64,000 nucleotides of DNA, taken from assembly GCA_035998445.1 (NCBI GenBank), contig DASYHQ010000008.1:124001-188000 (forward strand), in the 5' to 3' direction. The stretch's first letter is position 1. The number at the start of each line of letters is the position of its first letter. Position numbers and translations under genes: made by a program. The notes beneath the pieces were generated by a model that saw nothing but the letters and a program-made list of their open reading frames with translations, searched no databases and had not been told where the DNA came from. This document shows positions 54,152 through 62,591 of the stretch, one piece after another. This DNA is from Tepidisphaeraceae bacterium (GTDB lineage: Bacteria; Planctomycetota; Phycisphaerae; Tepidisphaerales; Tepidisphaeraceae).

Positions 54152-55264
54152 ATGCCTGTTGTTTCCAAGTCTGTGTCTGTTGCTTCGTTGAACCGCGCGG
54201 CGTTGGTCGCCGTCGCGTTGATCGCCTCGCCCCTGTCGGCGGCGACGACCATCACCGGTCTGACCGTGACGAACCTGTCGGGTACATCGTCGAGCCAGAA
54301 CGGTGTCGATGGTAATGGCGCGCCGATCACCGGTGGCATTTCGGGTGAGAACGAATACGACCTGAACTACACCGGCGACATCCGCCGGGTCGATTCGATC
54401 ATCGCCGGTGGGCTGAGCTATCAGCCCGGCATGTCGGCGACCCATGTCTACCGCCGCACGGCGACGCCCGACACCGATATCGTCTTCTTCCGTGGCAATG
54501 GCAACGCGTCCAGTCCGTCGCTCGACCTGTACGGTGAAGAGGCCCAGAGCCTGGCCGACATGTTCTCCGGCAACAACCTGAACGTCGGCGTCGACAACAT
54601 GTTCGCCAACCGTGCTGACGCGAACTCGAACTTCAGCAACATCGAACGCGTCGACTTCGTCTTCGCCAACGGCATCTCGGTCAACACGGGCCGTGGCTTT
54701 GCCGTGATCGAGCGCGGCAACAAGGGCGATCACGACGAGTTCGGCATCGTGGCGATCACCGGCATCGATCAGGATGGCAACCCGACGTCGTTCGGGTCGA
54801 TCCTGAACTTCGGCCTGGGCAACTGGGGCAACACCGACCTGAGCGAAAAGCAGGACTACATCGTCCTTCGCCGCGATAACTACGAGGGCTCCGACGCCGA
54901 GTTCGCCCCCAGCGCGGTTGTCCGCAACTCGCTCGGTGGCGTGTTCGTGTCGCTGACCGACCTGGCCCAGCTGGGTTCGACCATCTACGGGTTCGCGCTG
55001 GTCGGCGGTGACGTCACCGGTTCGGGCACCGAACTGGTCGACTGGACCAACCCGAACGTCTTCCCGACGGACACGCTGCAGGACAACACCAACTACGACT
55101 CGAACGGCGTCAAGATCAACCGCAGCCCCGGTGGTCTTGATCCGACCGGCACGCTCGCGTTCCTATACGAGAGCCCGACGGCCGTCCCCGAACCCGCCGC
55201 GATGGGCATAATCGCCCTGGCCGCCGGTGTGCTGGGCTTCGGTCGTCGCCGCAGCGCCAAGTAA
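54152..55264 (+). CDS. PEP-CTERM sorting domain protein
   Basis: A 370-residue exported protein. The signal peptide is MPVVSKSVSVASLNRAALVA through LIASPLSAA. The body is Thr/Asn/Asp-rich with repeated beta-like segments (LSGTSSSQNGVDGNG, YDLNYTGDIRRVDSII). The C-terminal VPEPAAMGIIALAAGVLG followed by FGRRRSAK is a full PEP-CTERM signal. It is probably anchored or released at the cell surface after exosortase processing. AGGGGA lies shortly before the ATG. The open frame from 54083 upstream is not used. No catalytic motif is recognised. A terminator follows 44 bases after the stop. Confidence 0.9.
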   Translation: MPVVSKSVSVASLNRAALVAVALIASPLSAATTITGLTVTNLSGTSSSQNGVDGNGAPITGGISGENEYDLNYTGDIRRVDSIIAGGLSYQPGMSATHVYRRTATPDTDIVFFRGNGNASSPSLDLYGEEAQSLADMFSGNNLNVGVDNMFANRADANSNFSNIERVDFVFANGISVNTGRGFAVIERGNKGDHDEFGIVAITGIDQDGNPTSFGSILNFGLGNWGNTDLSEKQDYIVLRRDNYEGSDAEFAPSAVVRNSLGGVFVSLTDLAQLGSTIYGFALVGGDVTGSGTELVDWTNPNVFPTDTLQDNTNYDSNGVKINRSPGGLDPTGTLAFLYESPTAVPEPAAMGIIALAAGVLGFGRRRSAK

Positions 55265-55307
55265 CTAAGCGGGCGACCAATGGGTCGTTCGAAGATCCTC
55301 ATCGTTC

Positions 55308-55354
55308 AACGCCTGCTGTGGTCTATCCAAGACCGCAGCAGGCGTTCTTGTTTT
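55308..55354 (+). terminator. Intrinsic terminator after the PEP-CTERM gene
   Basis: A 17-bp stem with one mismatch (AACGCCTGCTGTGGTCT facing AGACCGCAGCAGGCGTT), five-base loop, followed by CTTGTTTT. It has the classical form. Confidence 0.9.
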
Positions 55355-55460
55355 GCCCATGCTCATCTGGCGCAGCATCGTCGTTCTGAAAAAGAGCGAC
55401 GACCAGGCAAGCCCAGCCCGATAACACCCGCACTTTTTGCATAAATCGCCCGGCTTCGCT

Positions 55461-55489
55461 TTCGGATGTGCCCACCGTGCGCATATAAT
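55461..55489 (+). promoter_or_regulatory. Promoter candidate for the GH15-ferredoxin gene
   Basis: TATAAT at 55484-55489, with TTCGGA 17 bases upstream at 55461-55466. It lies 181 bases ahead of the ATG at 55671, leaving a long leader. The remaining part of the 405-base gap has no visible gene. Confidence 0.4.
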
Positions 55490-55670
55490 CGCGCGGAACC
55501 GGGCCAACCTGCCGCGCTGTACATGCAAAGAAACCAACCCGCGTCATCCTGATCGCGTTAAGCGAGTGGCCCGATTCTGCCGAAGAAATCGATTGCCCGG
55601 CCTCCTCATTGCCCGCTTGGGGCAGGTTGCGCTCTCGGTCTGATAACTTTTGCACTGAAAGCGAAGACGC

Positions 55671-58163
55671 ATGCCCCGTGACATCCCCGTTGGTAATGGC
55701 AAGCTGCTGGTCACCTTCGACCACCAGTACCAGATCCGCGATTTCTACTTCCCCCACGTCGGTCAGGAGAACCACGCCGGCGCCGGGCCGTGCCGATTTG
55801 GTGTCCACAGCGACGTGCCGGGCACGGGCAAGGAACAGCTCTCCTGGACCAGCGACGGCTCGTGGATCGTCCGCCAGCGCTACCTGCGCGACACGCTGAC
55901 CACCAGCGTCAGCCTCGAGCATCGCGGCATGAAGTTGGCGATGTATTGCAACGATGTCGTCGACTTCCACCGCAACATCCTGATCCGCAAGATCAAGGTC
56001 AAGAACCTGACGAGCAACGAGCGCGTGGTGCGCATCATGCACCACCAGGACTTCAACATGTGGGGCACGAAGATCGGCGACACCGCCTACTTCGATCCCG
56101 AGCTGCGCTCGATGGTCCACTACCGCGGCAAGCGGTACATCAGCGTGACGTTCTACAGCCAGGGCGAGCAGCGCATCGACGAGTACGCCACCGGCACCAG
56201 TGGCTTCCACGGCGCCGAGGGCACCTGGCGCGACGCCGAGGACGGCCACCTGCAGGGCAACGCGATCGCGCAGGGCGCGGTCGACAGCACGATCAGCCAT
56301 CACGTGAACCTTGAGCCCGACGGCGAGCGCACGATCTACATGGCCTTCACCGCCGCCGAGAGCCGCGAGGAGCTGATCGAGCTGCACAAGTGGCTCGTGA
56401 AGATGGGCCCGCAAGGCGTCATCGACCGCACGGGCAGCTACTGGCGTCTGTGGGTGGGTGGCACGAACATCAACTTCGGCAATTTGCCGGCGAAGGTCGT
56501 GGAACTGTTCAAGCGCAGCCTGCTCGTGCTGCGCACGCAGATCGACAACGGTGGCGCGATCATCGCGGCCAACGATTCGGACATCATGCAGTTCTCCCGC
56601 GACACGTATTCCTATATGTGGCCGCGCGACGGTGCGCTTGTCGCTGACTCGCTTGATCTGGCCGGCTTCCCCGACGTGGCGCGCGGGTTCTACAGTTTCT
56701 GCCAGCGCGTGATCACCGACGAGGGCTACTTCTATCACAAGTACAACCCCGACGGTTCGCCGGCGTCCAGTTGGCACCCCTGGGTGATGAAGGGCCAGCG
56801 GGCGATGCCCATTCAGGAGGACGAGACCGCGCTGGTCGTCTGGGCGATGTGGCGGCACTACTACCGCTACCGGGACATCGAGTTCATCCGCCCGCTCTGG
56901 GTCGACGTGGTCCAGAAGGCCGCCGACTTTATGTGCAAGTATCGCGACGAGCGCACGGGCCTGCCTTTGCCGTCGTACGACCTTTGGGAAGAGCGCTGGG
57001 GCGTGCATGCCTTCACCGTCGCCACGGTCTACGGCGGCCTGAAAGCCGCCCGCAACTTCGCCGTCTGCTTTGGTGACCGCGAGCGTGCCGAGAAGTACGC
57101 CAAGGCCGCCGGTGAGATTAAGGCGGGCGCCGCAAAGTATTTGTTTAGTGAGAAGCTCGACCGCTTCGTTCGCCGGCTGGTGCCGAAGGACAGCCCGACG
57201 CCCCCCACCAACGCCACGCAGAACGGCGACACGCCATACGCCGAGAAGGTGCCGCTGTCGCACGACGAGGCGATCGGCGAGTTCTACGAGGTGGACGAGG
57301 TGATTGACGCCTCGCTCTACAGCATCTTCAAGTTCCACCTGTTCGAGGCCGACGACCCGCGCGTCGTCAGCACGATGACGCAGGTCGAGCAGAAACTGTG
57401 GGTGAAGACGCGCGTGGGCGGCGTGGCGCGCTACGAGAACGACTACTACCACCGCATCAGCAACGACATCGCCGCCGTGCCGGGGAACCCGTGGTTCATC
57501 TGCACGCTGTGGCTGGCCGACTACTTCATCACGCGCGCCCAGAACGCCGCCGACCTGAAGCTGGCGTTGCCCATCTTCGAGTGGACCGCCGGCCACAGTT
57601 TGGAATCCGGCGTGCTGGCCGAACAGGTGAACCCGTACACGAACGAGCCGATCAGCGTGTCGCCGTTAACGTGGAGCCACGCGACCGTCGTCAGCACCGC
57701 CATCAAGTACCTCGAGAAGCTCGAGAGCCTGCAGCTGTGCGACACCTGTCACCAACCCGTCTACCGCCTGCGCCGCCCCGGCCCGGTGGAGGTGAAATCG
57801 CAGGCGACCTTCGACCGGTTGGAAGCCGAGTTCGAGAACGTCGAGAGCCGCGAGACGATGAGCCCCATCGGCCACTTCCAGCGCGTCGACCCGCGCAGCA
57901 AGCAGCCGATGAAGGCCACGCTCGCGATCGACATAAGGGACTGCATCGGCTGCGACGTCTGCGTCGCCAACTGCGAGCCCGGCGTGCTGAAAATGGTCGA
58001 CGGCAAGGCACTGATCGACCTAAGGCACCTCAACAAGTGCGATTTGAACGGCCAATGCGTCGAGGTCTGCCCGACCGACGTCGTGTCGCTGAAACTGCAA
58101 CCCGCCAACGACCCTAACGCCGCGCCGACGGTGCTGAACAACGCCGAGGCAGAGCTGGCGTGA
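55671..58163 (+). CDS. GH15 glucoamylase-like enzyme fused to a C-terminal ferredoxin domain
   Basis: An 830-residue protein. Residues about 1-250 form the GH15 N-terminal beta-sandwich (PVGNGKLLVTFDHQYQIRDF). The (alpha/alpha)6 barrel follows: FSRDTYSYMWPRDGALVADS, YDLWEERWGVHAFTVATVYG with the putative general acid Glu, and SVSPLTWSHATVVS with GVLAEQVNPYTNEP holding the putative base. A CDTC pair comes next. Residues about 750-805 form a ferredoxin domain: C758, C761, C764, C768 (RDCIGCDVCVANCEPG) and C790, C796, C800 (CDLNGQCVEVCP). The expected fourth Cys of the second cluster, at 793, is Asn. No signal peptide, so cytoplasmic. The DNA is continuous across the join. Glucoamylases act on alpha-glucans; the redox role is unknown. 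Confidence 0.85.
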   Translation: MPRDIPVGNGKLLVTFDHQYQIRDFYFPHVGQENHAGAGPCRFGVHSDVPGTGKEQLSWTSDGSWIVRQRYLRDTLTTSVSLEHRGMKLAMYCNDVVDFHRNILIRKIKVKNLTSNERVVRIMHHQDFNMWGTKIGDTAYFDPELRSMVHYRGKRYISVTFYSQGEQRIDEYATGTSGFHGAEGTWRDAEDGHLQGNAIAQGAVDSTISHHVNLEPDGERTIYMAFTAAESREELIELHKWLVKMGPQGVIDRTGSYWRLWVGGTNINFGNLPAKVVELFKRSLLVLRTQIDNGGAIIAANDSDIMQFSRDTYSYMWPRDGALVADSLDLAGFPDVARGFYSFCQRVITDEGYFYHKYNPDGSPASSWHPWVMKGQRAMPIQEDETALVVWAMWRHYYRYRDIEFIRPLWVDVVQKAADFMCKYRDERTGLPLPSYDLWEERWGVHAFTVATVYGGLKAARNFAVCFGDRERAEKYAKAAGEIKAGAAKYLFSEKLDRFVRRLVPKDSPTPPTNATQNGDTPYAEKVPLSHDEAIGEFYEVDEVIDASLYSIFKFHLFEADDPRVVSTMTQVEQKLWVKTRVGGVARYENDYYHRISNDIAAVPGNPWFICTLWLADYFITRAQNAADLKLALPIFEWTAGHSLESGVLAEQVNPYTNEPISVSPLTWSHATVVSTAIKYLEKLESLQLCDTCHQPVYRLRRPGPVEVKSQATFDRLEAEFENVESRETMSPIGHFQRVDPRSKQPMKATLAIDIRDCIGCDVCVANCEPGVLKMVDGKALIDLRHLNKCDLNGQCVEVCPTDVVSLKLQPANDPNAAPTVLNNAEAELA

Positions 58164-58235
58164 CGGGCACGCGAGGTGCCGGAGGGCCGTTCGGGGTAAT
58201 AGCGGCCGCCCGATGACGTTGGCCCCAGCGCGCGT

Positions 58236-58964
58236 TCACGCGCGCCGCATCCTCGCGACATCGCCGAACGGCGCGACGTGAACGTCGGCCTCGCGCCGTC
58301 GTAGCTCGGCCAGCAGGTGCTCGTGGCGCTCGTTTGCCAGCGACAGCCACCCCCCGCCGATACCGTGGAAGACGTAGATCAGCCAATCGCCGCGCGCGAT
58401 GGCGTCGTCGATGTAGCCGATGATCGTCTCCTGTGGCGTGGCGTCGGTCACGCCGCGGCCGGCGAAGAACTTCTCGCGATGTGCGGGCACATCATCCGGC
58501 ACGCCACCCCCTCGGCACGCTGCGAACATACGTGCGGTGGCACGGCGATAGCTGGTGCGTTCAGGACCCACCCAACTTACCCCGCACGGAAACGCGAACG
58601 ACCGTGACCCTGCCGGGACCGGCACGATCGCGTCCAAGTCCTTTTCGGCGTCCACCAGTTCCTGTTCGATCTGGGCCAGTGAGTACGCCTCGCTCGCCCG
58701 CGGGTTCGGCGGTTGTCCAGGTTTCTGCGGGCACGGGTGGTACTGCGTATGGTTGCCCAACTCGTGCCCGCTGGCCGCCGCTTGCCGCCATTCGTCGGCC
58801 CGTTGGGAAATGCACTCGCCCGACCGCGTGTTGATGAAGAACGTGCCACGAAAGCCGGCGCGATTGAGTTGTGGGATCGCGTGGTCCAACTGTGCGTGCA
58901 TGGCGTCGTCGTACGTCAAACTGACTGCGGCGCGCTTGCCGGCGAAACGGTTTGGTGGTGTCAT
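58236..58964 (-). CDS. Polysaccharide deacetylase (NodB homology) protein
   Basis: A 242-residue carbohydrate esterase family 4-like enzyme. Motif 1 is AAVSLTYDDAMHAQLDHA, with the Asp pair, and motif 2 is GHELGNHTQYHPCPQ with the two metal His. Later motifs include RSFAFPCGVSW and YIDDAIARGDWLIYVFHGIG with the last His. These residues hold a divalent metal and remove N- or O-acetyl groups from glycans. No signal peptide was found, so it acts inside the cell or is exported otherwise. The ATG at 58964 is 44 bases from the divergent C45 gene, so both promoters overlap. It converges on the GH15 gene. Confidence 0.9.
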   Translation of the reverse strand: MTPPNRFAGKRAAVSLTYDDAMHAQLDHAIPQLNRAGFRGTFFINTRSGECISQRADEWRQAAASGHELGNHTQYHPCPQKPGQPPNPRASEAYSLAQIEQELVDAEKDLDAIVPVPAGSRSFAFPCGVSWVGPERTSYRRATARMFAACRGGGVPDDVPAHREKFFAGRGVTDATPQETIIGYIDDAIARGDWLIYVFHGIGGGWLSLANERHEHLLAELRRREADVHVAPFGDVARMRRA

Positions 58965-59008
58965 ACGTCCGCTAAGAATGCTCGCAACGGCCGACGGATA
59001 CAATCGCC

Positions 59009-60112
59009 ATGGACGGATCCACGCCCACTACACCACGCGACCCCGCGAAACTGCTTACGCTACAGTTGACCGGCACCGACCCGCGCGCGTGGGGCGCTCA
59101 ACACGGCGAGGCATTCGCCAGCGAGATTCGCGAACTGGCGGCGATTCGTTCGGACCTATTGGCGACCGCGCTGCGCGGCTGGACGACCGCGCAGGTCGAG
59201 CGGCTGTGCGACGATCACTTGCACACGCTGGCCACGCGTTACCCGGCGACCTTGGCGGAACTGGAAGGCATCGGCGCCGGATCCGGCACGTCGCTGCGTG
59301 AGCTGATCATCCTGAACGGATACACGGATCTGCGCGACTTCTCCGCGAGCGACCGACCCGCAGTCGAGGACGGTTGCTCGGCGATGGCGATCAAGGGCCC
59401 CCACATCAACTTCGCGGCTCAGACGTGGGACATGCACGCATCGGCCGAGCCGTTCACCCTACTGCTCGACCTTCCCAACGCCACCGTGCCCGCACGGGTG
59501 CTGACCCTAACCGGCTGCCTCGGCCTGTGCGGTGTGAACGCGGCCGGCGTCAGCGTGATGATTAATAACTTCCATTGCCGCCAGACGAACCGCGGTGGCA
59601 TTGTCTGGCCCGGCCTGGTGCGGCAAATGCTCGACCAGCGCACCGCTCACGCCGCGGTCGCGACGCTGAAGGCCAACCTGCCCAGTTCGGGCCATAACTA
59701 CCTGGTCAGCGATCGAGATGAGGCATTCAACATCGAGACGACCGGATTGCGGCACGAGCAGACCGGTCACGTCGCGCGCGAGATGGTCGCCGCCATCGGC
59801 CACACGAACCACTTCGTTGGCGCACTGAATTCCGAGGAGATTGTCGCTCGCCGGAGCACGTCGACCGACGCGCGCCTGGCCGCGCTCGACGCGTTCTTCG
59901 CCGACCATCCCGCCGCCGAGGTAACGGGGACCGTCGCCAGGGCCGCTTTCTTCGAAGCGGGCGCCTTATGCGACTGCGTTTGCTTTCCGAAGCCCCAGGA
60001 CCCCGCCGCCGCCTGCACCTGCGGCGGCATCGCGGTCGATTACGCCACGGGGACGGCGATGGCGTTCAGAGGGCTTTACGACAAAGCGCACGCGATCGAG
60101 TGGCGATTCTAG
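59009..60112 (+). CDS. C45-like autoproteolytic acyltransferase/hydrolase (NTN fold)
   Basis: A 367-residue protein of the acyl-CoA:6-aminopenicillanate acyltransferase family. The cleavage/nucleophile site is C123 in VEDGCSAMAIKG, preceded by LNGYTDLRDFS. After it come FAAQTWDMHASAEPF and LTGCLGLCGVNAAGVSVMIN with the NNFHC that lines the pocket. The family activates by cutting before the Cys. The C-terminal part has a Cys-rich segment (ALCDCVCFPKPQDPAAACTC) not seen in typical members. The substrate is unknown; related proteins hydrolyse amides or acyl-amino bonds. It starts at ATG 59009 and is divergent from the deacetylase. A strong hairpin follows its stop. Confidence 0.9.
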   Translation: MDGSTPTTPRDPAKLLTLQLTGTDPRAWGAQHGEAFASEIRELAAIRSDLLATALRGWTTAQVERLCDDHLHTLATRYPATLAELEGIGAGSGTSLRELIILNGYTDLRDFSASDRPAVEDGCSAMAIKGPHINFAAQTWDMHASAEPFTLLLDLPNATVPARVLTLTGCLGLCGVNAAGVSVMINNFHCRQTNRGGIVWPGLVRQMLDQRTAHAAVATLKANLPSSGHNYLVSDRDEAFNIETTGLRHEQTGHVAREMVAAIGHTNHFVGALNSEEIVARRSTSTDARLAALDAFFADHPAAEVTGTVARAAFFEAGALCDCVCFPKPQDPAAACTCGGIAVDYATGTAMAFRGLYDKAHAIEWRF

Positions 60113-60131
60113 CGATGGTTCCCGCACGTAC

Positions 60132-60168
60132 GCAGAAAACGGGACGGGTCACCCGTCCCGTTTTCTGC
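60132..60168. terminator. Bidirectional terminator with a perfect 17-bp stem
   Basis: GCAGAAAACGGGACGGG at 60132-60148 and its complement at 60152-60168, three-base loop. The U-run (TTTTC) works in the plus direction and the A-run (GAAAA) in the minus direction. It lies between the convergent C45 and radical SAM genes. Confidence 0.92.
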
Positions 60169-60199
60169 CCCCGTCAGCTGGGCGAGCGGTGCCGTGCGT

Positions 60200-61637
60200 T
60201 TAATCCAACACGACGAGTTCGTGCTTCGGCTTGGCCGCGTCCGGTGACGTGCTTGCTGGTCTCACGTGTTTCAGCACGCCTTCCAGCAACGGGCGCATGA
60301 CGCGCAGCTGCTTCGTCTTGATCGCTGCGTTCCACAGCGGCTCGAACTTCTTCCACCCCGCGGCATACGCGAAATGCTTGGCCGACCGTCCCACCGTTGC
60401 GTGGTGCGTCGCGGCGGTGGCGATGTTGTGCCACGAGTAGAACTCGCGGTACGCCCAGCGGTAGCCGGCCTCCAGTTGGTCAACCGACATGTGCGCCGGC
60501 CGGAACACCGCGTGCCGCGTGTCGTAGCGGTCCCAATCGCGCGTCAGCAGTCGCCCCTGCGACTCAATTCGCTTGAAGAACCCCGTGCCCGGGTACGGCG
60601 TGGCGACGTGGAACGTCGCCGTCGTGATGCCGCTGCGCACGGCCCAATCTACGGTGCGGCGGAACACGTCCGGGCCGTCGTTGTCCAGGCCAAACACGAA
60701 GCTGCCGTTGATCATGATGCCCAGATCATCCAGCCGACGGATCGCGGACGTAATCCTTGCCAAGGTTTTGCCCCTTGTTCGTCTCCCGCAGGTTTGCCTC
60801 ATCCAGCGATTCGAATCCGACGAAGATCGACCGCAATCCCGCAGCGGCCGCCTGCTCGATCGCGGGCCCCTTGAGGATGGAATCGACGGTCGCTGCACCC
60901 TGGAAGATGCGGTTCATCCCCTTCATTCCGGCAAACAGGTCGCGCGCGAAGGCGCGGTTGCCGAGCAGGTGGTCGTCGAGGAAGTAGAGGTGCCGCCCCG
61001 GCAGCCGCGCGATCTCGGACAACGCATCGTCGACCGTCTGCGTGTAGAAGGTTTTGCCCCCTTCGAAGAACGCGTCCTTGTAGCAGAAGTCGCAGTGGAA
61101 CGGGCAGCCGCGCGTCACCACGATCGAGTTGGGCACGAGGTAGCGCTGTCGATGGATCAAATCGCGCCGCACCGGCGGCAGGCCGACGAGCGTGCGCGGG
61201 TGGTCGGCCGAGTTGTACTGCGCGCGCACCGCGCCGGCGCGCCGATCGCGCAGGAACTGCGGGAACGTGTGCTCGCCGGGCCCGAGGAAGATCACGTCGG
61301 CATGTGGCCGTGCTTCATCTGGCAGGCTGGTGACGTGCAGGCCGCCAAGCGCCACGAATGCCCCCTGCGCGCGATAGTAGTCGGCCAGCCGATAGGCCCG
61401 TCGTGCATTGGTAATGTAGACCTGGATCACGACCAGATCCGGCACGTCCGCCAGCGGACGGTCGATTGGCACGTCGCCTTCAACGTGTTCGTCGATGATC
61501 TGCACCTGATCTAGATCGCGGTCGAGGTAGGCCGCCAGCGTTGCCAATCCTAACGGGGGAAACAGCGAGTACTTAATCGGTCGCCAGAACGGCCCTTTCG
61601 CCTCGGTCAGTGCTGGCAGGATCATCAGAACATTCAT
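60200..61637 (-). pseudogene. B12-binding radical SAM protein, interrupted by a frameshift
   Basis: Two overlapping frames encode one protein. Residues 1-150 of the first frame form a cobalamin-binding domain (VLMILPALTEAKGPFWRPIK). The radical SAM core follows with RGCPFHCDFCYKD (CxxxCxxC) and SIFVGFESLDEANLRETNK. This frame stops near 60726, after QNLGKDY. The second frame picks up at AIRRLDDLGIMINGSFVFGL and continues through a DUF4070-like region (TRDWDRYDTRHAVFRPAHM, YRWAYREFYSWHNIAT) to 60200. The shift lies at about 60747-60752 and equals one extra or two missing bases. The whole gene would be about 478 codons. It could be a sequencing error or a recent loss. Confidence 0.85.
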
Positions 61638-61716
61638 TCACGGCCCCAAAAGTGGTGGGAGTCATGCTACTCCATGTCCGAGCGGTGAGAATGTTGCAGT
61701 CGCGGTGGGCCGGCCG

Positions 61717-62445
61717 TCAGGTCGTCTGCGCGGAGACCAACTGAAAGTCACGCAGCGAATGAAGTTGCCGTTCCACGTCGTAGTAGTGGCGGCGCCTCGA
61801 GAAGACGACGCGCAGCTGGATGTCGACCGAGCTAAGATCGCCCGTGCGCTCGAAGCTGGTTTCAACCACCTCCACGAGCGTGTTCTTAAACAGGTCGACC
61901 GCCTCCGGCACGCGCTCGGGCGTCCAGGTCGAGCGCAGCTTGACCGTGCGGTAACGGCGGCGTGGGAAGGCGTCGCCGACGTAGTTGAACAGCCAGAGCG
62001 TCAGGACGATCAGCGTCGCCGCGATGATCGTCAGCGAGTACATCCCGAAGCCGGCGGCCAGCCCAACGGCGGCGACGGACCACATGGCGGCGGCGGTCGT
62101 CAGGCCGCGCACCGAACCCTTCGTCTGCAGAATCGTGCCGGCGCCCAGGAAGCCGATGCCCGTCATCACCGCGTACCCGATGCGGATCAGATCGACGTTG
62201 ACATGCACACCCGCCCCGGCGCCGCCCCAGTCGGTGCGCGTCATCTGGATCGACACGACCATCACCAGCGCGCTGGCCATGCAGACGAGGATGTGCGTGC
62301 GGAACCCCGCCTCGCGGCCACGGATCTCCCGCTCGGCCCCCACCAGCCCACCGGCAGTGGCGGCCAACAGCAGGCGAAAGATCGCTTCGGCGGTCCAGCC
62401 GATATCGGACAGGAACTGGTGCAGGTACTGATCGAATGGGTTCAT
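61717..62445 (-). CDS. MgtC/SapB family membrane protein
   Basis: A 242-residue MgtC family protein. The N-terminal membrane domain has LLLAATAGGLVGAEREIRGR, RTHILVCMASALVMVVSIQM, GYAVMTGIGFLGAGTILQTK, and TTAAAMWSVAAVGLAAGFGM, with four to five segments. The C-terminal soluble domain (residues about 165-242) includes FKNTLVEVVETSFER and HSLRDFQLVSAQ, resembling an ACT-like fold. MgtC modulates F-type ATP synthase and magnesium-stress survival in enteric bacteria; in planctomycetes the function is not known. It lies 79 bases upstream of the interrupted radical SAM gene on the same strand, and 146 bases beyond the stop of nadB. Confidence 0.92.
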   Translation of the reverse strand: MNPFDQYLHQFLSDIGWTAEAIFRLLLAATAGGLVGAEREIRGREAGFRTHILVCMASALVMVVSIQMTRTDWGGAGAGVHVNVDLIRIGYAVMTGIGFLGAGTILQTKGSVRGLTTAAAMWSVAAVGLAAGFGMYSLTIIAATLIVLTLWLFNYVGDAFPRRRYRTVKLRSTWTPERVPEAVDLFKNTLVEVVETSFERTGDLSSVDIQLRVVFSRRRHYYDVERQLHSLRDFQLVSAQTT

Positions 62446-62550
62446 TGAGGGCGTTACCGCAGGTTGGAACGGCGGATCTTAACGAGTTCTTAACAATTGG
62501 AGAAGAGGAAGGAATGTCTGGAGTTGAGCGGCCGAACTTCGGGGCGCTCC

Positions 62551-62580
62551 GGTCGCTCTCCTGCATGCTTCGGGAGAGGG
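62551..62580. repeat. Worn family D half-palindrome
   Basis: GGTCGCTCTCCTGCATGCTT with CGGGAGAGGG gives a short hairpin of about seven bp in the stem. The match to the family D arm is clear, but no partner arm is present. It is 12 bases downstream of the nadB stop and may serve as its 3' structure. Confidence 0.65.
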
Positions 62581-62591
62581 AAAAGAGGCCG

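Noticed and set aside
60780-60830. TTCGAATCC as a possible tRNA T-loop
   Set aside because: It lies within the conserved coding region of the radical SAM gene and no cloverleaf can be drawn around it.
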